Assembly: GCF_014203235.1 (NCBI RefSeq)
Contig: NZ_JACHIN010000005.1
Coordinates: 124,001 to 188,000 of the forward strand
Direction of reading: 5' to 3'
Source of the DNA: Nonomuraea endophytica
GTDB lineage: Bacteria > Actinomycetota > Actinomycetes > Streptosporangiales > Streptosporangiaceae
Length of the DNA stretch: 64,000 nucleotides
Shown here: one piece after another, positions 16,246 through 24,281 of the stretch
Layout of the letters: each line of letters starts with the position of its first letter
Numbering within the stretch: position 1 is the first letter of the stretch
Made by a program: the position numbers and the translations under genes
Notes under the pieces: generated by a model
What the model was told of the DNA's origin: nothing
Seen by the model: only the letters and a program-made list of their open reading frames with translations
The model's database searches: none

Positions 16246-17791
16246 GCGACTGCTCGGCCTCCTCCTGGGCGGGCTCGGGCGTGCCGCCCCGCAGCGGGAT
16301 CTCCTTGATGAACAACGCCAGCAGCGGTACGGCGACCGCGAACGGAATGGCCCACCAGAAGATGTTGGAGGTCGCCCCGGCCAGCGACTCCAGCACTCCG
16401 CTGCGCTGACTTGGCGCCATGGCGGCCAGCGTCGCCGGGTCCAGGCGGCCTCCGCCACCCGCCAGCCGCGCGGCCTCCTGCGCGCCGAGGCGCTCGGTCA
16501 TCCCGGACAGCAGGTGGTTGTTGAAGATCGCGCCGAACACCGAGACGCCGAACGAGCCGCCGATGGAGCGGAAGAACGTCGAGGTGCTGGAGGCGACGCC
16601 GAGGTCACGCTGCTCGACGCTGTTCTGGGCGATGAGCATCGTGGTCTGCATGAGGAAGCCCATGCCGACGCCGAGCACGCCGATGAACAGGGCGGTCTGC
16701 CACTCCGGGGTGCCCACGCCCATGAGCGAGAGCAGCCACATGCCGAGCGCCATGCCGACGCCGCCGAGGATCGGGTAGAGCTTGTACTTGCCGGTGACGG
16801 TGATGGCCTTGCCGACGAAGATCGAGACGACCATCGCGGCGCCCATCATCGGCAGCAGGAGCAGGCCGGAGTTGGTGGCCGAGGCGCCCTGGACGGTCTG
16901 CTGGTAGAGCGGCAGGAAGTTGATCGCGCCGAACATCGCGAAGCCCAGCAGGAAGCCGATGGCCGAGATCAGCGTGAAGTTGCGGTTGCGGAAGAGCTGC
17001 AGCGGCATGATCGGCTCGGCGGCGCGGCGCTCGATCGGGATGAACGCGGCCAGCGTCACGACGGCCAGCGCGCCCAGGCCGAGGATCTGCGGGGAGGTCC
17101 AGGCGTACTGGCTGCCGCCCCAGGCGGTGACGAGCACCATCGCGGTGATGCTGATCGACAGCAGGATCGCGCCCAGCCAGTCGATGCGCACCTGGTTGAC
17201 GTGCTTGGGCAGCTTGAGCTTGATCGCGAGCCAGGCGAGGGCGACGCCGCCGACGGGCAGGTTCACGTAGAAGGCCCAGCGCCAGTCGAGGTGGTCGGTG
17301 ATGAAGCCGCCGACCAGCGGGCCGGCGATCATCGCCAGCGACATGACGCCCGCGGTGATGCCCTGGTACTGGCCGCGCTCGCGGGGCGGGACGAGATCGC
17401 CGATGATGGCCATGACGTTGACCATGAGGCCGCCGGCGCCCAGGCCCTGGATCGCGCGGAAGGCGATGAGCTCCATCATGCCGCCCTCGGGGCCGCCGAG
17501 CAGCTCGGACCCGGCCATGCCGCACAGCACCGAGCCGATCATGAAGATGACGATGGAGACCATGAAGATGGTCTTGCGTCCGTACAGGTCGCCGATCTTC
17601 CCCCAGATCGGCGTGGAGACGGTGGTGCCCAGCACGTACGCGGTGACGACCCAGGACAGATGGGTGACGCCGCCCAGCTCGCCGACGATGCGCGGCATCG
17701 CCGTACCCACGATCATGTTGTCGAGCATCGCCAGGACCATCGCGAGCATCAGGCCAGGGAGGACGACCATGACTTCGCGCCGTCTTTCCAC
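16232..17791 (-). CDS. MFS drug:H+ antiporter, DHA2 family (14 TMS)
   Basis: The 519-residue membrane protein has 14 predicted helices and the DHA2 (EmrB/QacA) motifs: LDNMIVGTAMPRIVGEL in helix 1, the loop GKIGDLYGRK (motif A) and motif C-like GPLVGGFITDHLDWRWAF. It should export hydrophobic or cationic drugs in exchange for protons. The GTG at 17791 is preceded by GGGGGTGGA as ribosome binding site. A TetR gene is divergent, and a 16-bp palindrome lies between them, which is the normal arrangement of an inducible efflux pump. Confidence 0.9.
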   Translation of the reverse strand: MERRREVMVVLPGLMLAMVLAMLDNMIVGTAMPRIVGELGGVTHLSWVVTAYVLGTTVSTPIWGKIGDLYGRKTIFMVSIVIFMIGSVLCGMAGSELLGGPEGGMMELIAFRAIQGLGAGGLMVNVMAIIGDLVPPRERGQYQGITAGVMSLAMIAGPLVGGFITDHLDWRWAFYVNLPVGGVALAWLAIKLKLPKHVNQVRIDWLGAILLSISITAMVLVTAWGGSQYAWTSPQILGLGALAVVTLAAFIPIERRAAEPIMPLQLFRNRNFTLISAIGFLLGFAMFGAINFLPLYQQTVQGASATNSGLLLLPMMGAAMVVSIFVGKAITVTGKYKLYPILGGVGMALGMWLLSLMGVGTPEWQTALFIGVLGVGMGFLMQTTMLIAQNSVEQRDLGVASSTSTFFRSIGGSFGVSVFGAIFNNHLLSGMTERLGAQEAARLAGGGGRLDPATLAAMAPSQRSGVLESLAGATSNIFWWAIPFAVAVPLLALFIKEIPLRGGTPEPAQEEAEQSLKGA

Positions 17792-17821
17792 GATTCCACC
17801 CCCAGTTTTGGATCTTACTTA

Positions 17822-17837
17822 CTTGCCGACCGGCAAG
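17822..17837. promoter_or_regulatory. TetR-type operator, CTTGCCG-AC-CGGCAAG
   Basis: This is a perfect 7-bp inverted repeat with a 2-bp centre between the divergent MFS and TetR genes, within the TTACTTACTTGCCGACCGG stretch. Repressors of DHA2 pumps often bind sites of this type. It lies 30 bp upstream of the MFS start and 42 bp upstream of the TetR start, so it could repress both. Confidence 0.7.
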
Positions 17838-17879
17838 CTTAGACTAGACTACGTACTAATCCTTCGAAATAGGTGCACA

Positions 17880-18425
17880 TTGCGGGAAGACACCCGATCG
17901 CGGATCCAGCAGATCGCCCTCAGGCTCTTCACCGAGCAGGGCTATGAGGCGACCTCTCTGCGCGAGATCGCCGAGGAGCTCGGCGTCACCAAGGCCGCGC
18001 TCTACTACCACTTCAAGACGAAGGACGACATCGTCGCGAGCCTGGCGGACGACCGTGTCGCCGAGATCGAGGAGCTGCTGGAGTGGCTGCGGGCCCAGCC
18101 CCGCACGCCCGAGACCCGCCGCGAGCTCGTCGTGCGCTACGCCGAGCGCCTCGACCAGCCGCGCCAGGCCGAGCTTGCCCGCTTCCTCGAACGCAACCAG
18201 ACGGCCCTGCGCGAGCACCCGAAGATCCTGCGGATGCGGGAGAAGATGCTGGAGGTGGTCGGCGAGCTCGTCGAGCCCGGCGACCCGCTGACCACCAGGA
18301 TCAGGCGCTCGCTGGCGATCTTCAGTCTGCACGCGGGCATGTGGCTGACCCAGGGCGTGGACGCCGGCCCGGAGGAGCGCAGGAAGGCGACCGTGGAGGT
18401 CGCGATCAGCCTGCTGGAGTCTTAG
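17880..18425 (+). CDS. TetR-family regulator of the DHA2 pump
   Basis: The 181-residue protein has a standard TetR helix-turn-helix (LREIAEELGVTKAALYYHFKTKDD, about residues 24-47) and a ligand domain ending LSLHAGMWLTQGVDAGPEERR-like. The TTG at 17880 is chosen because it gives the usual short N-terminus (REDTRSRIQQIALRLF) and has a weak AGG upstream; the frame stays open upstream only through the operator and the start of the MFS gene. By position it is the repressor of the divergent efflux pump. Confidence 0.8.
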   Translation: MREDTRSRIQQIALRLFTEQGYEATSLREIAEELGVTKAALYYHFKTKDDIVASLADDRVAEIEELLEWLRAQPRTPETRRELVVRYAERLDQPRQAELARFLERNQTALREHPKILRMREKMLEVVGELVEPGDPLTTRIRRSLAIFSLHAGMWLTQGVDAGPEERRKATVEVAISLLES

Positions 18426-18463
18426 GGACGCATAACCGGTGGCGTTTCGGGCATGGTGCGCCC

Positions 18464-18886
18464 ATGGAGGCGACCATCGCGCTGAGACTGCCCAGAGACG
18501 CCGCGAGCGTGCCGCTCATCCGTCAGATGTTCGACGGCACGCTCCGATCGCTCGGCGTCGTCCCCCAGATCAGGGACGACATCGAGCTCATGCTGAGCGA
18601 GGCCTGCACCAACGTGGTACGGCACGCCGCGCCGAGCGACGAGTACATGGTGACCGCCGGCGTCCACGACGACCTGTGTGTGATCAGGGTCGTGGACACC
18701 GGCGGCGGATTCGACCCCCACCAGGTCCGCGAGCCCAAGGAGAGCGCGGAGAGCGGGCGGGGGCTGCTCATCATGCGCGCGCTCGCCGATGACGTGCGTT
18801 TCACCAACCGCCGCGAGAACGGCGCGGTCGTGTCGCTGGAGAAGCGGCTGCGCTTCGAGGCCGGAGCCGCCGGCCTGTCCATGTGA
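18464..18886 (+). CDS. HATPase-domain anti-sigma factor-like kinase
   Basis: The 140-residue protein is a lone GHKL ATPase domain of the RsbW/SpoIIAB type: N box ELMLSEACTNVVRHA (about residues 43-57), G1 VDTGGGFDP and G2 SGRGLLIMRALADDV. In actinobacteria these small kinases bind sigma factors or phosphorylate STAS antagonists. No sigma factor gene is adjacent, so its target is unknown; the STAS protein at 15931 is one possibility. The start at the ATG of 18464 gives the usual length. Confidence 0.8.
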   Translation: MEATIALRLPRDAASVPLIRQMFDGTLRSLGVVPQIRDDIELMLSEACTNVVRHAAPSDEYMVTAGVHDDLCVIRVVDTGGGFDPHQVREPKESAESGRGLLIMRALADDVRFTNRRENGAVVSLEKRLRFEAGAAGLSM

Positions 18887-18890
18887 CCTT

Positions 18891-19013
18891 TTAGCGGGGT
18901 CTGGCCAGCACGCCGAGGACGACGAGGGTGACCGCGGAGATGACCAGGACGGCCAGGAAGCACAGCAGGAGGGTGATTGTCAGGGAGGCGGCCATGCCGA
19001 GCATCGTCAACAT
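18891..19013 (-). CDS. Possible 40-residue single-helix membrane protein
   Basis: A short frame encodes MLTMLGMAASLTITLLLCFL, continuing as one long hydrophobic helix and ending LARPR and a TAA stop. Composition and length fit the small hydrophobic proteins often missed in annotation. It starts 38 bp downstream of the Ppx/GppA stop on the same strand and ends 5 bp from the convergent kinase gene. GGGCAGGGC upstream is a mediocre ribosome binding site. It could be spurious, but it fills an otherwise empty gap neatly. Confidence 0.4.
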   Translation of the reverse strand: MLTMLGMAASLTITLLLCFLAVLVISAVTLVVLGVLARPR

Positions 19014-19051
19014 GGGACCATGCCCTGCCCGATATAGCGCGATTTATGCGT

Positions 19052-19999
19052 TCATGTGGTGCGGACCACACGGCTCGGGAGAAGGTCCAGACGGCGCAGG
19101 ATGACGCCCTCGCGCAGCGCCCACGGGCAGACCTCCAGCCGGTCCACCTCGAACAGGTCCATCGTGGCGTCGGCCACGATCGCTCCCGCGGCCAGCTGCA
19201 TCGCCCGGCCCTCGGAGACGCCGGGCAGCTGGCGGCGGGCGGCGGCGTCCATCGTGGTGAGCTTGACCGTCCAGTCGGCCAGCGCCTCCCTGGTCAGCGA
19301 GCGGGAGACGTAAGGGCCGTCGCTGGAGGGGGCGCCGCCGGCCAGCCTGGCCAGCTGCTTGAACGTCTTGGAGGTGGCCACCGCGCGGTCGGGCTGGCCG
19401 AAGCGGACGATGTCGCCGACCGTGCGGGCGATCTCGGCGCGCACGTGCCTGCGGAGCTTGCGCACCTCGGCGGCGGGCGGCGGGTCGCCGGTGAACCAGT
19501 CACGGGTCAGCCGCCCGGCGCCCAGCGGGAGCGAGACGGCCACGTCCGGCTCCTCGTCCACCCCCGCGGCCAGCTCCAGCGAGCCGCCGCCGATGTCGAA
19601 GGCCAGCAGCCGGCCCGATGACCAGCCGAACCAGCGGCGCACGGCCAGGAACGTGAGCCTCGCCTCGTCCTGGCCGGTGAGCATCTGGATGTTGACGCCA
19701 CAGCTCGCGTCGATCTCGGAGAGCACCTGCTCGCCGTTGGAGGCGTCGCGGACGGCGGAGGTGGCGAAGGCCAGGAAGTCCTCCACGCCCTTGTCCTCGG
19801 CGATCTGGAGCGCTTCTTCGACGAAGGCGCCGAGCCGTTCGACGCCTCTGGAGGAGAGCGTGTCGCCCTTCTCCAGGTGCTCCGACAGGCGCAGCTCCTC
19901 CTTGTGGGAGTAGGCGGGGATGGGACGCGCGCCGCGGTGGGCGTCCACGACGAGGAGATGGACGGTATTGGAGCCGATGTCCAGAACGCCGAGTCGCAT
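19052..19999 (-). CDS. Ppx/GppA family exopolyphosphatase
   Basis: The 315-residue protein has the actin-like ASKHA fold of Ppx/GppA: phosphate-1 loop [12 protein letters not shown] (residues 5-16), [14 protein letters not shown], and the phosphate-2 loop [11 protein letters not shown]. It hydrolyses inorganic polyphosphate or pppGpp and so touches the stringent response. Its length is that of the short actinobacterial form without the C-terminal HD domain. The start at the ATG of 19999 places the P1 loop at the extreme N-terminus, as in relatives. It is divergent from the FGE gene. Confidence 0.85.
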   Translation of the reverse strand: MRLGVLDIGSNTVHLLVVDAHRGARPIPAYSHKEELRLSEHLEKGDTLSSRGVERLGAFVEEALQIAEDKGVEDFLAFATSAVRDASNGEQVLSEIDASCGVNIQMLTGQDEARLTFLAVRRWFGWSSGRLLAFDIGGGSLELAAGVDEEPDVAVSLPLGAGRLTRDWFTGDPPPAAEVRKLRRHVRAEIARTVGDIVRFGQPDRAVATSKTFKQLARLAGGAPSSDGPYVSRSLTREALADWTVKLTTMDAAARRQLPGVSEGRAMQLAAGAIVADATMDLFEVDRLEVCPWALREGVILRRLDLLPSRVVRTT

Positions 20000-20204
20000 G
20001 GCAGGAACGCTACCGGTCCATGCGGCCTCGCGGCGAAGCGGAGTGCGAAGTACCCCGCGCACGTGGGAGCGTGATCGTCTCGTGTCTCGCTCCCGTCCCT
20101 GATCTCCCGCCCGTCTCGGGGCCCGGTCCGTGGGGAGCGGGTGATATGCGGCTTACGCGTTGGCTACCCTGCCTAGGAAACGCCGGACGGGCGAAGGGGT
20201 GCAG

Positions 20205-21107
20205 GTGGAGTCGTGCTGCGGGCCCAGCAGGGATGCTGGGGCGGTGCCGTACCAGATCGAGGTGACGCCCAGGCGGCAGGCGCCGCGCGGGATGGCGCGG
20301 GTGCCGGGCGGGCCGTTCCTGATGGGCGGCGACGACGCCGACGGGCGGCCCGGGGACGGCGAGGGGCCCGTGCGGGAGGTGCGGGTGGACGCCTTCCTCA
20401 TCGATCCGGTGTGTGTGACCAACGCGCAGTTCGCGACGTTCGTGAAGGAGACCGGGTACGTCACCGAGGCGGAGAGCATCGGCTGGTCGTTCGTGTTCCG
20501 GCCCTTCGCCACCGGCGGGATCATGGACGCCTCGGTGCCGCAGGCGCCCTGGTGGGCCGGTGTCGAGGGGGCCGCCTGGCGGACGCCGGAGGGCCCCGGG
20601 TCGGCGGTCGGCGACCGGCAGAACCATCCGGTCGTGCACGTGTCGTGGAACGACGCCCACGCCTACGCCACCTGGGCCGGCAAGCGGCTGCCGACCGAGG
20701 CCGAATGGGAGAAGGCGGCACGCGGCGGGCTGGAACGGGCGAAGTACCCGTGGGGGGACGAGCTCTCACCGAAGGGACGCCGCCGGTGCAACATCTGGGA
20801 AGGGCCCTTCCCCGGCGCGCCCGGCAAGGGCACCGTGCCGGTGAAGTCCTTCCAGCCGAATGGTTACGGTCTCTATAACGTCTCCGGCAACGTCTGGGAG
20901 TGGACGGCCGACTGGTGGGGCACCTCGTGGCGGGATTTCGCGGAAAATCCCACAGGTCCGGAGGTCGGCGACGCTAAGGTCGTTCGCGGGGGTTCGTACA
21001 TGTGCCACGACTCCTACTGCAACCGCTACCGGGTCGCCGCGCGCACCATGAACACGCCCGACTCCTCAACTGGGCACACCGGTTTCCGCTGTGCGGCAAT
21101 ACTCTGA
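20205..21107 (+). CDS. Formylglycine-generating enzyme (SUMF1-like)
   Basis: The 300-residue protein has the FGE-sulfatase fold and the two active-site cysteines in GGSYMCHDSYCNRYRVAAR (C267 and C272, five apart, as in human C336/C341). It is therefore a true copper-dependent oxidase converting Cys in CxPxR of sulfatases to formylglycine, not a degenerate SUMF-like binding protein. The N-terminus ESCCGPSRD is typical of actinobacterial FGEs, which supports the GTG at 20205 (GAAGGGG ribosome binding site) over the TTG at 20160. No sulfatase lies in the window. The MurG-like gene starts 4 bp after its stop. Confidence 0.85.
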   Translation: MESCCGPSRDAGAVPYQIEVTPRRQAPRGMARVPGGPFLMGGDDADGRPGDGEGPVREVRVDAFLIDPVCVTNAQFATFVKETGYVTEAESIGWSFVFRPFATGGIMDASVPQAPWWAGVEGAAWRTPEGPGSAVGDRQNHPVVHVSWNDAHAYATWAGKRLPTEAEWEKAARGGLERAKYPWGDELSPKGRRRCNIWEGPFPGAPGKGTVPVKSFQPNGYGLYNVSGNVWEWTADWWGTSWRDFAENPTGPEVGDAKVVRGGSYMCHDSYCNRYRVAARTMNTPDSSTGHTGFRCAAIL

Positions 21108-21111
21108 TCGC

Positions 21112-22251
21112 ATGGCACGAACCCTGCGACTCCTGATCACCGGCGGCGGCACCGGCGGTCACACGTACCCGGCCCTCACCACCCTGGGCGCGGTGCAACG
21201 GCGGCAGTTGCCGCACGACGTGCTCTGGGTGGGCACCGCCAACGGCCTGGAGGCCAGGATCACCGCCGAGCACGGCATCCCGTTCAAGGCGATCACGACG
21301 GGCAAGCTGCGCCGCCGTCCCAACCTGCGCGAGCTGGGCACCAATATCGCCGACGTCTTCCGCATCCCCGTGGGCGTCGCGCAGGCGGTCGGGCACGCCG
21401 CCAGGTACCTGCCCGACGTGGTGCTGTCGACCGGCGGCTACGTCGCGGTGCCGATCGGGGTGGCGGCCAAGCTGATCCGCCGCCCGCTGGTCATGCACGA
21501 GCAGACGACCGTGGTCGGCCTGGCCAACCGCATCCTGTCCAGGCTCGCCACCCGCATCGCGCTGTCGCACGAGTCGTCGCTGGACTACCTGCCCGCCTCC
21601 GCCCGCGCCAAGGCGGTCGTGACCGGCAACCCGATCCGCCCCGAGCTGCTGCGCGGCGACCGGGCCGCCGCCTACGACCACTTCGGGCTCACCTTCGAGG
21701 TGCCGCTCATCTACGTGACCGGCGGCGCCCAGGGCAGCAAGCAGATCAACACGCTGATCTCCGAGAGTCTGCCGGTGCTGCTGCGGCACGCGCAGATCGT
21801 GCACCAGTGCGGCCCGGCGTGGATCGAGCACATGCGGGCCGTGCCCCTGCCTCCCGAGCTGGCCGACCGCTACCACCCCGTGCCCTATGTCGGCGCGGAG
21901 CTGCCCGACCTGTTCGCCGCCGCCGACGTGGTGGTGGCGCGCAGCGGCGCGGGCACCGTCTCTGAGCTGACCGCCGTGGGCAAGCCGTCGGTGCTCGTCC
22001 CGCTGATCCCGACCGGCGGCGACGAGCAGCGCAAGAACGCCTCCTACCTGGCCTCGTCCGGGGCTGCGCGGGCGCTGCTGGAGCCGCGGCCGTCGGCCGA
22101 GATGCTGCTGGCCGAGCTGATGCCGATGCTGGCCGACCCGGCGCTGCGGGCGGCGATGGCGGAGGCGGCGCGCAAGCTCGGCCGCGTGGACGCCGCCGAC
22201 GCGCTGGCCGACGTGCTGCTGCAGGCCGCCGCGAGCTCCGGCAGAGGCTGA
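21112..22251 (+). CDS. MurG-like UDP-GlcNAc:undecaprenyl-PP glycosyltransferase paralogue
   Basis: The 379-residue GT-B enzyme has the MurG G-loop GGGTGGHTYPAL (residues 11-22), VLSTGGYVAVPIGVAAKL, the acceptor loop LVMHEQTTVVGLANRIL and the C-domain VTGGAQGSKQIN and ARSGAGTVSEL with the GGDEQ-like sugar-binding segment. It therefore probably transfers GlcNAc to a lipid-linked acceptor. It lies outside a division/cell-wall cluster and is in a two-gene operon with FGE, so it is likely a paralogue of the housekeeping murG with a separate role, perhaps on another lipid-linked glycan. Acceptor identity is unknown. Confidence 0.8.
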   Translation: MARTLRLLITGGGTGGHTYPALTTLGAVQRRQLPHDVLWVGTANGLEARITAEHGIPFKAITTGKLRRRPNLRELGTNIADVFRIPVGVAQAVGHAARYLPDVVLSTGGYVAVPIGVAAKLIRRPLVMHEQTTVVGLANRILSRLATRIALSHESSLDYLPASARAKAVVTGNPIRPELLRGDRAAAYDHFGLTFEVPLIYVTGGAQGSKQINTLISESLPVLLRHAQIVHQCGPAWIEHMRAVPLPPELADRYHPVPYVGAELPDLFAAADVVVARSGAGTVSELTAVGKPSVLVPLIPTGGDEQRKNASYLASSGAARALLEPRPSAEMLLAELMPMLADPALRAAMAEAARKLGRVDAADALADVLLQAAASSGRG

Positions 22252-22255
22252 GCCC

Positions 22256-23335
22256 TCAGCCGCCGGGCCTGGTGTCGCCCGGCCCGGTGTCGCCTGGTCT
22301 GGTGTCCCGCTCGCGGGGATCGCCCGGCCACGTGCCCCCGTGCGGCGTGTCATCGGGCGGGGTGTCGTCGGGCGGGGTGTCGCCTTGCGGGGTGTCGTCT
22401 TGCGGGGTGTCGTCTTCGGCGGGGGCGAGGTGCTTCTGGTCCTGGGGGTCGAGGTGGCGGAAGGCCTCGTGGGCGGAGCGGACGCTCCGCCTCAGCGCCT
22501 GTTCCAGCAGGTCCGCGTCGCCCGCCAGCCGATCGAGCTCCGGTACGGCGAAGCCGTCCGCCCCCGACTCGGCCACCAGCTCCTCGTACTGGGGCAGCCG
22601 CTCCCGCAGCTCCTCGATCTGGTGGTGGGCGTGGAAGGCCCGCTCGGCCTCGGCCACGTGGTCGGCGTAGCGCTCCAGCGCTTCGACCCGGGCCACGACG
22701 GCCGCCTCGCTGATGTCGAGCGCCCTGGCCAGCGGCGCCGCGACCGCCTGCACCTCGGGCGCGAGGCCGTTCGACACCGTCCTGTGGTGCTGGGCGCGCA
22801 GGGAGGAGAGCTTGGCCAGCAGCCGGGCGACCTCCCACTCCTCGGCCGGCAGCATGACGGCGTTGCGCACGTCGTCGAGCAGGCCCTCGGCGTTGACCCG
22901 GGAGGCGAGCACGGCCTGGACCGCCCGGCCCGCCCTGCCCAGCAGCCGCTGGGAGGACTCGTCGAGGTCGCCGAGGAGGATGAAGCGGCCTTCGTACCAG
23001 CGGGCGTGTTCGAAGACCTCCCGCAGGTTGGCCTCGCGCTCGTCTTCGACGGGGTCGATGTCGCGCCGGACGATCCCGGTCATGAAGATGATCACGGTGG
23101 TGATGCCGAGCACGAACCCGAAGCCGTCGAAGCCGGAGTTGACGACGGTGATGATCAGCAGGACGGCGAGCGCCGCCGACAGGCCGAGCTGCAGCTTCTG
23201 CTTGTGGGCCGGGCTCGCGTCGGTGCGCGGGGGTGGCACCCATCCGCGGCGGATCCTGGCCAGCAGGGGCCCGTGGCGGCGTAACAGGTGAGCGTCATGG
23301 TCCGGCACGTCGGGATCCACGATGACATCGGCCAT
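22256..23335 (-). CDS. Paralogous membrane/coiled-coil protein A, repeat-tailed
   Basis: The 359-residue protein is the last of three tandem paralogues. After a basic N-terminus (VIVDPDVPDHDAHLLRRH) it has two adjacent membrane helices (about residues 50-90) and then a cytosolic helical region with the family core NAEGLLDDVRNAVMLPAEEWEVARLLAKLSSLR-like and AFRHLD. Unlike its sisters it carries a 55-residue C-terminal tail of five-residue Asp-Thr-Pro repeats. I do not recognise a named family. The ATG at 23335 is 4 bp after the stop of paralogue B. The tail DNA is a 15-bp minisatellite and may vary in length between strains. Confidence 0.7.
   Translation of the reverse strand: MADVIVDPDVPDHDAHLLRRHGPLLARIRRGWVPPPRTDASPAHKQKLQLGLSAALAVLLIITVVNSGFDGFGFVLGITTVIIFMTGIVRRDIDPVEDEREANLREVFEHARWYEGRFILLGDLDESSQRLLGRAGRAVQAVLASRVNAEGLLDDVRNAVMLPAEEWEVARLLAKLSSLRAQHHRTVSNGLAPEVQAVAAPLARALDISEAAVVARVEALERYADHVAEAERAFHAHHQIEELRERLPQYEELVAESGADGFAVPELDRLAGDADLLEQALRRSVRSAHEAFRHLDPQDQKHLAPAEDDTPQDDTPQGDTPPDDTPPDDTPHGGTWPGDPRERDTRPGDTGPGDTRPGG
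22341..22415. repeat. Five 15-bp tandem repeats in the tail of paralogue A
   Basis: Units of the type TGCGGGGTGTCGTCT repeat five times in register and continue in degenerate form towards 22262. They encode the Asp-Thr-Pro tail of the paralogue. The 15-bp period keeps the frame, so copy number could change without disrupting the gene. Confidence 0.7.
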
Positions 23336-23339
23336 CGGC

Positions 23340-24248
23340 TTATCTTTCCAGATGCCGGAACGCCTCGTGCGCCGAGCTGACACTGTCGCGCAGGGCCTGC
23401 TCCAGCCGGCCGGCGTCGTCGGCGAGCTCGGTCAGCTCGGGCACCGCCTGCCCGTCGGCGCCCGACTCGGCCAGCAGTTCCTCGTAGCGGGGCAGCTTGG
23501 CGGTCAGCCGTTCGATCTGGCTGCGCGCACGGTAGGCGCGCTCGGCGTCGCGCACGTGCCCCGCGTAACGTTCCAGCGCCTCGACCCGGTCGATCACCGC
23601 CCGCTCGCTGCTCTCCAGCACTCGGGACAGCGGCACGGAGACCGCCAGAACCTCCGGCGTGACACCCTCCGACATCACCTCGCGATGTTCCGAACGCAAC
23701 CCCGACAGTTTTGACAGCAGCCGGGCGATCTCCCACTCCTGCGCGGGCAACATGACCGCGTTACGCGCCCCGTCCAGCAGCCCCTCCGCGTTCACCCGCG
23801 ACTCGGTGACAGCGTCGATCGCGCAGTGCGCCCGCAACATCAACGCCCTGGCCGCCTCGTCGAGATCCTCCCGCAGCACGAACCGGCCTTGATACTTCCG
23901 CGCGCACTCGTAGACGTCGAGCTCGGAGTCGAGCTGTTTCTCCACCTCGGCGTCGGGGTTGGGCTTGAGCAGGGAGGCCAGGATGAGGAAGGAGACGCCG
24001 GTCATGATGAACGCGAACGTGGTGTAGTGGGCGGCGCGGAAGAAGGCCAGCGCGGCCACGGTCGCACAGGACGCCATCGCGATCAGAATGATCTTGTAGG
24101 TGATGCGCGCCGCCACGCTGCGCCGTTTGTGCGGTGGCGCCCAGCCGCCGCGCATGCGGACGAGAAGCTTGCGGTGCTGCCGTAACAGCTCCGCCGCCTG
24201 GTCGGGAACGGTTGGATCGACAACCACTTTCGCCTGACGCCCGGACAC
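23340..24248 (-). CDS. Paralogous membrane/coiled-coil protein B
   Basis: The 302-residue protein is the middle paralogue. It shares with A and C a ...VDPTVPDQAAELLRQH N-terminus, two membrane helices (about residues 50-95), a conserved core (VNAEGLLDGARNAVMLPAQ and EWEIARLLSKLSGLRSEHR) and the ending SVSSAHEAFRHLER. The conserved part is predicted to be mostly long helices, probably a coiled coil. The GTG at 24248 gives a start aligned with A and C. Function is unknown. The three genes probably arose by recent tandem duplication and form one operon. Confidence 0.7.
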   Translation of the reverse strand: MSGRQAKVVVDPTVPDQAAELLRQHRKLLVRMRGGWAPPHKRRSVAARITYKIILIAMASCATVAALAFFRAAHYTTFAFIMTGVSFLILASLLKPNPDAEVEKQLDSELDVYECARKYQGRFVLREDLDEAARALMLRAHCAIDAVTESRVNAEGLLDGARNAVMLPAQEWEIARLLSKLSGLRSEHREVMSEGVTPEVLAVSVPLSRVLESSERAVIDRVEALERYAGHVRDAERAYRARSQIERLTAKLPRYEELLAESGADGQAVPELTELADDAGRLEQALRDSVSSAHEAFRHLER

Positions 24249-24281
24249 GCAAATGATCCTATGTAACGTTCTGTCCTAATG

